The translations under genes were made by a program, and so were the position numbers. From positions 62,001 to 126,000 of the forward strand of contig NZ_JANIAC010000004.1 in the NCBI RefSeq assembly GCF_024723255.1: a DNA stretch of 64,000 nt, read 5' to 3'. Source of the stretch: Aestuariibaculum sp. M13 (GTDB lineage Bacteria > Bacteroidota > Bacteroidia > Flavobacteriales > Flavobacteriaceae). The notes below the pieces were generated by a model, which was not told the DNA's origin, searched no databases, and worked only from the letters and a program-made list of their open reading frames with translations. Positions 53,473-61,167 of the stretch are shown here, piece by piece. The stretch's first letter is position 1. Every line of letters begins with the position of its first letter.

Positions 53473-55566
53473 ATGCAAAGTTTTAGAACAGAAATAGAGA
53501 ATCCAATTGTAGAAAAGGATATTATTGAATTAGCTCGAAAGATCGAGTTGTTTAATAATGGAAATATTGATGAAGAGAAATTCAGAAGTCTGCGTTTAGC
53601 TCGTGGTGTTTACGGTCAACGTCAGGAAGGCGTGCAAATGATTCGTATTAAATTACCTTACGGAAAAGTAAAGAGCAACCAGTTAAGAAGAATTTCTGAT
53701 GTAAGTGATGAGTATTCTCGTGGACGTTTGCATATTACCACGCGTCAGGATATCCAGATTCACTATGTCGATTTAAATAGAACGCCGGAACTTTGGGCTG
53801 AACTTGAAAAAGACGATGTTACGTTAAGGGAAGCCTGTGGAAACACGGTACGAAACGTAACAGCCAGTGAAACCGCAGGTATCGATGTTAACGAACCATT
53901 CGATGTGTCGCCATATGCAGATGCCTTGTATAAGTTCTTTTTAAGAAATCCAATTTGTCAGGAAATGGGACGTAAGTTTAAAGTGTCGTTTTCATCAACC
54001 GATGCCGATACAGGATTAGCTTACATGCACGATTTAGGTTTTATTGCTAAAAGTGAAAATGGGGTTCGTGGATTTAAAGTGATGATTGGTGGTGGACTTG
54101 GGTCGCAGCCACGTCATGCCGATGTGCTTTATGATTTTCTTCCAAGCGATAAAATCATCCCGACTATGGAAGGTGTATTAAGGATTTTTGATCGTTACGG
54201 TGAGCGTAAAAGCCGCGCCAAAGCACGTATGAAATTCTTAATCAAGGATATTGGTTTAGAGGCTTTCAAAGCTTTAGTTGAAGAAGAGCAAAATGCGATT
54301 GAATTTAAAACGGTAGCTATTGATGCTGATGCTTACGAAGTTTCGGTGCCCGTTTCGGTTGAAGCACCACAGGTTGAGATTAAAGATCAAAAGGCTTTTG
54401 AAATCTGGAAATCAACAAACTTAATTCCTCAAAAGCAGGAAGGTTATGTGGCTATAGGAATAAAAGTGCTTTTAGGTGATTTTTATACCGATAAAGCCCG
54501 TTTATTAGCCGATTTGGTAGATAAATACGCCGCAGGAGAAATTCGTTTAACATTGCGTCAGAATATTGTGATTCCTTTTGTTAAGGAAGAATTAGTGCCG
54601 TTTTTCTATACGGAATTGGAAAAATTAGGTTTCGTAGAAGTAGGTTATAATAAAGCGGTTGATATTACAGCGTGTCCGGGAACTGATACCTGTAATTTAG
54701 GTATTGCAAGTAGTACAGGTATTGCAGATGAGTTAGAGCGCGTTATTAAAGCTGAATATCCACAATATTTAAACAACGACGATGTTGTAATTAAAATTAG
54801 TGGATGTATGAATGCCTGCGGACAGCACAACATGGCTAACATTGGTTTTCAAGGGATGTCAGTTCGTACACCAGATAAATTAGTAGCGCCGGCCTTGCAA
54901 GTCTTGTTAGGCGGTGGTAACTTAGGTGATGGTAACGGATTATTTGCCGACAAGGTAGTGAAAGTGCCAAGTCGTAGAGGACCTGAGGCATTACGTCGAA
55001 TTTTAGATGATTTTGAAGCAAATTCCAACGGAAAATCGTTTATTGAGTATTATAAAGCCACAGGAGATCGTTATTTTTACGATTTATTAAACGATCTTCA
55101 GGATGTGACTAATTTAACACCAGAAGATTTTATCGACTGGGGTAACGAAGAAAAGTACGAAAAAGAGATTGGTGTTGGAGAGTGTGCAGGTGTTGTAATT
55201 GATCTAGTAGCAACCCTGTTCTTAGAAAGTGAAGAGAAAATTGAAAATGCGCAGGAATCCTTAAATAATAAAGTGTATTCAAGTGCTATTTACCACGCTT
55301 ACAGTTCTTTGGTTAATTCGGCGAAAGCCATTTTGTTAGCTGAAAACAAAAAGACAAACACACATGCGGGCATCATTAGTGATTTTGATACTGAGTTTGT
55401 GGCAAGTGGTAAATTAGATTTGGGAGCTTCTTTCTCTGATATCATCTATCAAATTAATAAATTTGCTCCTACAGAGGAGTTTGCTGTAAGGTATATTGCA
55501 GAAGCAAATCAGTTTTTAGATAAAGTGAGAGCTTTTAGAGAAGCAGATAAGAGTGTAGTAGCCTAA
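53473..55566 (+). CDS. Sulfite (nitrite/sulfite) reductase hemoprotein with C-terminal HEPN domain
   Basis: The 697-residue protein has the duplicated NIR/SIR ferredoxin-like and 4Fe-4S domains over about 1-550. GRLHITTRQDIQIHYV and ITLRQNIV-like IRLTLRQNIVIPF are visible. The siroheme/4Fe-4S cysteines are Cys401, Cys407 (ACPGTDTCNLG) and Cys445, Cys449 (SGCMNACGQHN). It reduces sulfite to sulfide with six electrons. Residues about 560-697 form an added helical HEPN-like domain (AQESLNNKVYSSAIYHAYSSLVNSAKAIL). No clear catalytic RNase Rx4-6H motif is seen in it. The context of cysD/N and siroheme genes favours sulfite over nitrite. Confidence 0.92.
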   Translation: MQSFRTEIENPIVEKDIIELARKIELFNNGNIDEEKFRSLRLARGVYGQRQEGVQMIRIKLPYGKVKSNQLRRISDVSDEYSRGRLHITTRQDIQIHYVDLNRTPELWAELEKDDVTLREACGNTVRNVTASETAGIDVNEPFDVSPYADALYKFFLRNPICQEMGRKFKVSFSSTDADTGLAYMHDLGFIAKSENGVRGFKVMIGGGLGSQPRHADVLYDFLPSDKIIPTMEGVLRIFDRYGERKSRAKARMKFLIKDIGLEAFKALVEEEQNAIEFKTVAIDADAYEVSVPVSVEAPQVEIKDQKAFEIWKSTNLIPQKQEGYVAIGIKVLLGDFYTDKARLLADLVDKYAAGEIRLTLRQNIVIPFVKEELVPFFYTELEKLGFVEVGYNKAVDITACPGTDTCNLGIASSTGIADELERVIKAEYPQYLNNDDVVIKISGCMNACGQHNMANIGFQGMSVRTPDKLVAPALQVLLGGGNLGDGNGLFADKVVKVPSRRGPEALRRILDDFEANSNGKSFIEYYKATGDRYFYDLLNDLQDVTNLTPEDFIDWGNEEKYEKEIGVGECAGVVIDLVATLFLESEEKIENAQESLNNKVYSSAIYHAYSSLVNSAKAILLAENKKTNTHAGIISDFDTEFVASGKLDLGASFSDIIYQINKFAPTEEFAVRYIAEANQFLDKVRAFREADKSVVA

Positions 55567-56351
55567 TGGCCATAAAAAGCAGAGCTATGAGTAAAATAAC
55601 CCCGAAATTAACAGTTGTAGGCGCAGGGCCAGGCGATGTTGAGTTAATTACATTGAAAGCCATTAAAGCTATTGAGGCTGCTAATGTGATTCTTTATGAT
55701 GCATTGATTAATGAAGAACTTTTAAAGTATGCTTCAGTAGATACCGAGTTGATTTTTGTGGGTAAACGTAAAGGGTGCTATGCTTTTCAGCAGAAACAAA
55801 TCAATGAGTTAATTGTTGCTAAGGCCAAAGAAAAAGGTCATGTTGTACGATTAAAAGGTGGCGACCCTTTTATTTTTGGTCGTGGTGCAGAAGAAATAGA
55901 TCATGCCAGAGGTTTTGGTTTGGAAACTTTTGTAGTTCCTGGAATTACATCGGCGATTGCTGTGCCGGCTTATCAAGGCATTCCATTAACAAAGCGTGGA
56001 TCTTCCGAAAGTTTTTGGGTCATTACAGCGACTACTAAAAACCATAGTTTGTCAACCGATGTGCCTTTAGCAGCAAAATCAACAGCTACAGTTGTTATCC
56101 TTATGGGGATGCATAAATTGGCTGAAATTGTTGAAATTTTTAAGTCGGAAGGAAAGCAGGATACACCAATGGCTATCATCCAAAATGGTACGAGAGCAGA
56201 TGAAAATGTTGGTATTGGAACCGTTAGTACGATTGAAGCTATAGTTGCTGAAAGGCAATTAGCCTCGCCTGCGATTATTGTTATTGGAGATGTGGTTGAA
56301 AAACGAGTAGAGTTATCAACGATGTGTGAAGAAATAAATAAAATGGTTTAG
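55566..56351 (+). CDS. cobA: Uroporphyrinogen-III C-methyltransferase
   Basis: The 261-residue SAM-dependent methyltransferase has VVGAGPGDVELITLKAIKAIEAANVILYDALI at the N-terminus, RLKGGDPFIFGRGAEEIDHA, VVPGITSAIAVPAYQGIPLTKRG and ATVVILMGMHKL. It makes precorrin-2 for siroheme, the cofactor of the sulfite reductase encoded just upstream. The ATG overlaps the previous stop by one base. A second ATG at 55587 begins closer to the conserved domain and is an equally possible start. Confidence 0.95.
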   Translation: MAIKSRAMSKITPKLTVVGAGPGDVELITLKAIKAIEAANVILYDALINEELLKYASVDTELIFVGKRKGCYAFQQKQINELIVAKAKEKGHVVRLKGGDPFIFGRGAEEIDHARGFGLETFVVPGITSAIAVPAYQGIPLTKRGSSESFWVITATTKNHSLSTDVPLAAKSTATVVILMGMHKLAEIVEIFKSEGKQDTPMAIIQNGTRADENVGIGTVSTIEAIVAERQLASPAIIVIGDVVEKRVELSTMCEEINKMV

Positions 56352-56360
56352 TCTTAAAGT

Positions 56361-56963
56361 ATGGAAAGGAATAATTTATATCCTGTTTTTTTAAAGACAA
56401 GCCAGCTAAACGTACTCATAGTAGGAGGGGGAAATGTTGCTGAAGAAAAATTAGGATTTCTGTTAAAATCAAGTCCAGATGCTAATGTCACCATCGTGTC
56501 TCCAATGTTTAGAGAAGGGACGTTGGCATTAGCCGAAAAAGGCCATGTGAAATTAATAGAATCGAAGTATAAAAAGCGTTTTTTAAAAGGACATCATATT
56601 GTTATTGCGACCACCGATGTGCCTAAAGTTAATGTTAAAGTGCATAAACATTGCCGCAAACGTAGTATTTTAATAAACGTTGCCGATAATCCACCGTATT
56701 GTGATTTTTATATGGGAGGTATTGTTACAAAAGGAAACGTGAAAGTGGCGATTTCAACAAACGGAAAATCGCCAACAACAGCCAAACGATTACGTCAGTT
56801 TTTTGAGGATGTGATTCCTGAAAATGTTGACGATTTGGTGAAGAATTTAAACGAATATAGAAAAACTATAAAAGGTGATTTCGAACAAAAGGTGGAAACA
56901 CTAAACGAATTTACCAAAGGATTGATTGAAACATCCGCAATTAAGTCGAATCAAGAAGAATAA
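56361..56963 (+). CDS. Precorrin-2 dehydrogenase / sirohydrochlorin ferrochelatase (CysG N-terminal, Met8-like)
   Basis: The 200-residue protein has a Rossmann fold with NVLIVGGGNVAEEKLGFLL (17-35), IVIATTDVPKVN, INVADNPPYCDFYMGGIVTKGNVKVAISTNGKSPTTAKRLR. It oxidises precorrin-2 with NAD and inserts iron to finish siroheme. In E. coli this activity and the methyltransferase are fused as CysG; here they are two adjacent genes 9 nt apart. Confidence 0.93.
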   Translation: MERNNLYPVFLKTSQLNVLIVGGGNVAEEKLGFLLKSSPDANVTIVSPMFREGTLALAEKGHVKLIESKYKKRFLKGHHIVIATTDVPKVNVKVHKHCRKRSILINVADNPPYCDFYMGGIVTKGNVKVAISTNGKSPTTAKRLRQFFEDVIPENVDDLVKNLNEYRKTIKGDFEQKVETLNEFTKGLIETSAIKSNQEE

Positions 56964-56985
56964 AATGTAATTAATGTTTCATGTG

Positions 56986-57023
56986 ATGATAAAAAAGTTG
57001 AAGGAAGTCGCATGATAAAAAAG
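56986..57023 (+). repeat. 12-bp direct repeat before the NADPH reductase gene
   Basis: ATGATAAAAAAG occurs at 56986-56997 and again at 57012-57023, 26 nt start to start, in the 70-nt gap. It may be a tandem regulatory site or chance in A-rich sequence. Confidence 0.3.
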
Positions 57024-57033
57024 AATCGTAAAA

Positions 57034-58086
57034 ATGATTAAGACAGATATACTAATAATAGGGGCAGGACCAACAGGGTTATTTACAGTTTTCGAAGCAG
57101 GATTGTTAAAACTTAAATGTCATTTAATTGACGCGTTGCCACAACCTGGCGGACAGTGTTCAGAAATTTATCCTAAAAAGCCAATTTATGATATTCCTGG
57201 ATTTCCGGAAGTATTAGCTGGCGATTTAACAAAAAACTTGTTAGAGCAAGGAAAACAATTCGAGCCGGGATTCACTTTAGGTGAGCGAGCTGAAACCATT
57301 GAAAAACAAGAAGACGGATCGTTCATTGTAACAACCAATAAAGGAACAAAGCATCAGGCACCTGTAGTGGCTATCGCTGGAGGTTTAGGGTCTTTCGAGC
57401 CAAGAAAGCCTGCAATTGACGGTATTGAGAATTACGAAGATAAAGGCGTAGAATACTTCATTAAAGATCCTGAAGTTTATAGAAATAAAAAAGTGGTTAT
57501 TTCTGGTGGAGGAGATTCTGCTTTAGACTGGAGTATTTTTCTTGCCGACGTGGCTTCAGAAGTTACCTTAATTCACAGAAGAAATGAGTTTAGAGGCGCT
57601 TTAGATTCAGTTGAAAAGGTAAGTGAATTAAAACTTTTAGGGAAAATCAATTTAATTACTCCAGCTGAGGTTACCGGATTAAATGGCGATGGTAAAATAG
57701 AATCGGTTACTGTAAATAAAGACGGTGAAGAATTCAAGATTGAAACCGATCATTTTATTCCGCTATTCGGATTATCACCAAAATTAGGTCCTATTGGAGA
57801 TTGGGGGTTAGAAATTGAGAAAAATGCGATTAAAGTAGATAACTCAAGAAACTACCAAACCAATATAGATGGAATCTTTGCTATTGGTGACGTTAATACC
57901 TATCCAGAGAAATTAAAATTAATTCTTTGTGGTTTCCACGAAGCGACATTAATGTGTCAGGCGGCATACCGCATCATCAACCCAGGTAAAAAATATGTGT
58001 TGAAATATACAACAGTAAGTGGAATTGATGGTTTCGACGGAACTCGTAAAGAAGCACCAAAAGCAGTTGTACAGTCTATTCAATAA
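57034..58086 (+). CDS. Thioredoxin-reductase-like ferredoxin-NADP+ reductase
   Basis: The 350-residue flavoprotein has an FAD motif IIGAGPTGLFTVFEAGLL, the PQPGGQCSEIYPKKPIYDIPGFPEV pattern and an NADP motif VVISGGGDSALDWSIFLA followed by LIHRRNEFRGA. The redox CxxC of thioredoxin reductases is absent, which is typical of the YumC-like ferredoxin/flavodoxin reductase group. Its position between siroheme genes and cysE suggests that it supplies electrons to the sulfite reductase through a ferredoxin. Confidence 0.9.
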   Translation: MIKTDILIIGAGPTGLFTVFEAGLLKLKCHLIDALPQPGGQCSEIYPKKPIYDIPGFPEVLAGDLTKNLLEQGKQFEPGFTLGERAETIEKQEDGSFIVTTNKGTKHQAPVVAIAGGLGSFEPRKPAIDGIENYEDKGVEYFIKDPEVYRNKKVVISGGGDSALDWSIFLADVASEVTLIHRRNEFRGALDSVEKVSELKLLGKINLITPAEVTGLNGDGKIESVTVNKDGEEFKIETDHFIPLFGLSPKLGPIGDWGLEIEKNAIKVDNSRNYQTNIDGIFAIGDVNTYPEKLKLILCGFHEATLMCQAAYRIINPGKKYVLKYTTVSGIDGFDGTRKEAPKAVVQSIQ

Positions 58087-58155
58087 GATAGTGTATCTTT
58101 ATAAGGTGTAAACTTTAAGTAGGAATACCGACCATAACTGTATACTTTAATTTTT

Positions 58156-58225
58156 TAAGATGCAATTCATATAGTTAAGACATTCAAAATGAAAAGAATC
58201 GATTAATTATATGAATTGCATCTTA
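58156..58225. repeat. Perfect 18-bp inverted repeat upstream of cysE
   Basis: TAAGATGCAATTCATATA (58156-58173) and its exact reverse complement (58208-58225) are separated by 34 nt. The second arm ends 20 nt before the cysE ATG. As RNA it would form a very stable hairpin in the leader. As DNA each arm is also part of a spaced palindrome. There is no T-run after it, so it is not a standard terminator, and no flanking target duplication is seen. Confidence 0.75.
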
Positions 58226-58245
58226 GCGTTAAAATCTGTAAACTA

Positions 58246-59016
58246 ATGAAACTGAGCAAAGAGTTAAACGATAAGTTGGTTAATAAAAAATATAATGTCC
58301 GTCTCAAGGATGTTGTAGAAAGCTTTACTAAGAACCTGTTTTATTATTTGTTCGACGCTCATGATGACGAATTAGAGTGTCTCAGAAAAACATTTTTAGA
58401 CATTTCCTGCAACTTTCAGATTGATAATGGTGAAGCCGTTTGGAATGAATTTCAGGCTAAATTCCCTATCATAAAAGAAAAGCTTGAATTGGATGCTATA
58501 GCTGTGGTTAATTTCGACCCGGCAACAAAAAGTTTGGAGGAAGTATATCTGGCTTGTCCTGGTTTTTACGCGATTTCTATTTATCGTTTAAGTCACGAAT
58601 TGTATGTACAGCAAGTACCTATAATTCCGAGAATGATGAGTGAATATGTGCATGGTATTACCGGTATCGATATTCACCCTGGAGCGACTATTGGGGAATC
58701 CTTTTTCTTAGATCATGGAACAGGAATCGTTATTGGAGAAACTTCAATTATCAAAAATAATGTGAAGATTTTTCAGGGAGTTACCTTGGGAGGAATTCAG
58801 GTAAAAAAGAGTATGCAGTCAACTAAGCGTCACCCAACCATCGAAGACAATGTTACTATTTATGCTAATGCAACGATCCTTGGAGGTGATATTTCAATAG
58901 GTGCAAACAGTACCATTGGGGCAAACGTTTGGATTACGCAATCCGTTCCGGAAAATTCATTAGTAACCTATCAAACCGAAATAAAAATCAGACCCAAAAA
59001 GAATGGCATCCGTTAA
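58246..59016 (+). CDS. cysE: Serine O-acetyltransferase
   Basis: The 256-residue enzyme makes O-acetylserine from serine and acetyl-CoA. The N-terminal helical domain is followed by the left-handed beta-helix with GIDIHPGATIGESFFLDHGTGIVIGETSIIKNNVKIFQGVTLGG. The ATG giving MKLSKELNDK is chosen; an in-frame TTG at 58216 would put the start inside the inverted repeat. The C-terminus is not the short Ile-ending tail of E. coli CysE, so complex formation with the partner may differ. It overlaps cysM by 14 nt. Confidence 0.93.
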   Translation: MKLSKELNDKLVNKKYNVRLKDVVESFTKNLFYYLFDAHDDELECLRKTFLDISCNFQIDNGEAVWNEFQAKFPIIKEKLELDAIAVVNFDPATKSLEEVYLACPGFYAISIYRLSHELYVQQVPIIPRMMSEYVHGITGIDIHPGATIGESFFLDHGTGIVIGETSIIKNNVKIFQGVTLGGIQVKKSMQSTKRHPTIEDNVTIYANATILGGDISIGANSTIGANVWITQSVPENSLVTYQTEIKIRPKKNGIR

Positions 59017-59893
59017 AGGTATTTTAAATCATATAGGAAACACACCACTTATCGATGCGAGTCACTTGGTGGGAAAAGACAATTTAAAGTTATATCTAAA
59101 GCTTGAGGGCGATAACCCTGGAGGAAGTGTGAAAGATCGTGCTGCCTTTAATATGATTAATGAAGCTTTAAAGCGAGGTGATATAAAACCTGGTGGAACT
59201 TTAGTTGAAGCAACAAGCGGAAATACCGGTATTGCTTTAGCGCTTATAGCAAGTTTGTTCGGGGTTAATATGGTATTAATCATGCCTGAAAATTCCACTG
59301 AAGAACGGGTGAAAACCATGCGTGCTTATGGCGCAGAAGTGATTTTAACACCTGCCGATGTTGGTATTGAAGGTTCTCGCGATTTAGCCTTTAAACTCCG
59401 TGATGAAAAAGGCTATGTATTATTAAATCAGTTCGAAAATAACGATAACTGGAAAGCACATTACAAAACTACAGGTCCTGAAATTTGGAAAGATACTGAT
59501 GGTGAAGTCACGCATTTTGTATCGGCTATGGGAACAACAGGAACCATTATGGGCGTGTCTACGTTTTTAAAGGAACAAAATAAAGATGTTACTATTGTAG
59601 GTGCTCAACCCGAAGATGGTGCTAAAATTCCGGGAATTAGAAAATGGCCGGAAGAATATGTGCCCAAGTTTTTCGACCGCTCAAAAGTAGATGTTGTAGT
59701 CGATGTGAGTGAAGAAAACGCAAAAAATACAACCAAACGACTGGCTAAAGAAGCCGGTGTTTTTGCTGGGATGAGTAGTGGCGGAGCGGTGTATTGTGCC
59801 TTAGAAATCGCAAAAACTATCGATAAAGGCGTTATTGTAGCTATTATTTGCGATCGTGGGGATCGATATTTGTCATCTTCTCTGTTCGAATAA
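59003..59893 (+). CDS. cysM: Cysteine synthase B (O-acetylserine sulfhydrylase)
   Basis: The 296-residue PLP enzyme has the PLP Lys44 in NPGGSVKDRAAF, the substrate loop EATSGNTGIALA, MGTTGTIMGVSTFL and the short C-terminal ending ICDRGDRYLSS typical of CysM. It uses sulfide from the operon above to form cysteine. CysM in some bacteria also accepts thiosulfate. It is translationally coupled to cysE through a 14-nt overlap. Confidence 0.93.
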   Translation: MASVKGILNHIGNTPLIDASHLVGKDNLKLYLKLEGDNPGGSVKDRAAFNMINEALKRGDIKPGGTLVEATSGNTGIALALIASLFGVNMVLIMPENSTEERVKTMRAYGAEVILTPADVGIEGSRDLAFKLRDEKGYVLLNQFENNDNWKAHYKTTGPEIWKDTDGEVTHFVSAMGTTGTIMGVSTFLKEQNKDVTIVGAQPEDGAKIPGIRKWPEEYVPKFFDRSKVDVVVDVSEENAKNTTKRLAKEAGVFAGMSSGGAVYCALEIAKTIDKGVIVAIICDRGDRYLSSSLFE

Positions 59894-59945
59894 TCAGGAT
59901 ATTTTATTTTTCTTCATTTCATGAGGATAAAAAAAATATATATAG

Positions 59946-59953
59946 TATTTTTG
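59946..59953 (+). promoter_or_regulatory. -7 box of the metH riboswitch transcript
   Basis: TATTTTTG matches TAnnTTTG and lies 31 nt before the S-box P1 stem. No clear -33 TTG is seen at the right distance. Confidence 0.45.
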
Positions 59954-59983
59954 CACCCCTAGTTCATAAACTTAATAATTAAT

Positions 59984-60107
59984 GTTATCAAGAAAGGTAG
60001 AGGGAATAGACCCGTTGAAGCCTTGGCAACCCTTTATCTTTTAAAGAAGGTGCTACGTTCTACTGCTTTGTCCTGAATTTATTTAAGGAACTAATCAGAA
60101 AGATAAC
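59984..60107 (+). ncRNA. SAM-I (S-box) riboswitch upstream of metH
   Basis: P1 is GTTATC (59984-59989) with GATAAC (60102-60107). The core ATCAAGAAAGGTAGAGGGA, then GACCCGTTGAAGCCTTGGCA with ACC, then GAAGGTGCTACGTTCTACTG is very close in sequence to the S-box at 42128. It controls the split methionine synthase genes. A weak hairpin (GAAAGT with ACTTTTC near 60109-60127) follows, without a clear terminator. Confidence 0.93.
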
Positions 60108-60156
60108 GGAAAGTCTTTTTACTTTTCTTGATGACATACAGATATAAATTATCAAA

Positions 60157-61164
60157 ATGTCAAACATACACAAAGCCTTAGAGGAGCGTATTTTAGTGTT
60201 AGATGGAGCCATGGGAACCATGTTGCAACGCTATAAATTTACCGAAGAAGATTTTCGAGGTGAGCGTTTTAAAGATTATCCAACACCATTACAGGGGAAT
60301 AACGACTTATTGTCAATTACCCAGCCGCAGGCTATAAAAGAAGTTCATGCCAAATATTTTGAAGCCGGAGCCGATATCGTGGAAACCAATACGTTTTCTG
60401 GGACTACCATCGCTATGGCCGATTATCATATGGAAGACTTGGTGTATGAGTTAAACTATCAATCAGCAAAAATAGCAAAGGAAGTTGCTGATGATTTTAC
60501 CGCTAAGGAACCACATAAACCGCGATTTGTAGCAGGTTCTATCGGACCAACAAACCGTACGGCAAGTATGTCTCCAGATGTTAACGATCCTGGATATCGT
60601 GCAGTGACTTTTGATGAGTTACGTATTGCTTATAAACAACAAGTTGAAGCCCTATTAGATGGTGGTGCCGATTTATTATTGGTAGAAACCGTATTCGATA
60701 CGCTGAATGCTAAAGCAGCATTATTTGCTATTGAAGAGGTGAAAGATGAGCGTAATATTGATGTTCCGGTTATGTTAAGCGGAACGATTACCGATGCTTC
60801 GGGAAGAACCTTATCTGGACAAACAGCTGAAGCTTTTTTAATTTCAGTATCACATATTCCGTTATTATCTATTGGATTTAACTGTGCTTTAGGAGCGAAT
60901 TTATTACAGCCGCATTTAGAGGCGATTGCAAATAAAACTGATTTTGCCATTTCAGCCCACCCAAATGCCGGTTTACCAAATGCCTTTGGAGAATACGATG
61001 AATCTCCTGAAGAAATGGGTGAGCAAATTGAAGAGTATTTAAAGAAAAATTTAATAAATATAATTGGTGGATGCTGTGGAACAACACCGGAGCATATTAA
61101 AGTTATTGCAGATTTAGCTGCAAAATACAAACCAAGAAAAGCAGTTGAAACAGCGACACTTTAA
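60157..61164 (+). CDS. metH: Methionine synthase, homocysteine-binding module (MetH N-terminal part)
   Basis: The 335-residue homocysteine S-methyltransferase domain begins LEERILVLDGAMGTMLQRYKF and contains ETNTFSGTTIAMADY, VAGSIGPTNRTASMSPDVNDPGYRAVTFDEL and LVETVFDTLNAKAAL. Zinc ligands are in FNCALGAN and IIGGCCGTTPEHI. It is the first module of cobalamin-dependent methionine synthase, here a separate gene. Its stop is 3 nt before the next gene, which carries the rest. Together they have 1225 residues, the size of intact MetH. Confidence 0.94.
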   Translation: MSNIHKALEERILVLDGAMGTMLQRYKFTEEDFRGERFKDYPTPLQGNNDLLSITQPQAIKEVHAKYFEAGADIVETNTFSGTTIAMADYHMEDLVYELNYQSAKIAKEVADDFTAKEPHKPRFVAGSIGPTNRTASMSPDVNDPGYRAVTFDELRIAYKQQVEALLDGGADLLLVETVFDTLNAKAALFAIEEVKDERNIDVPVMLSGTITDASGRTLSGQTAEAFLISVSHIPLLSIGFNCALGANLLQPHLEAIANKTDFAISAHPNAGLPNAFGEYDESPEEMGEQIEEYLKKNLINIIGGCCGTTPEHIKVIADLAAKYKPRKAVETATL

Positions 61165-61167
61165 TCA

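Noticed and set aside
53432-53497. 22-codon ORF overlapping the sulfite reductase start, considered as a Cys leader
   Set aside because: Only one Cys codon, no attenuator-like structure, and it overlaps the true start in another frame.
60630-61130. 166-codon minus-strand open frame within metH
   Set aside because: Antisense shadow of a conserved domain, with no independent support.
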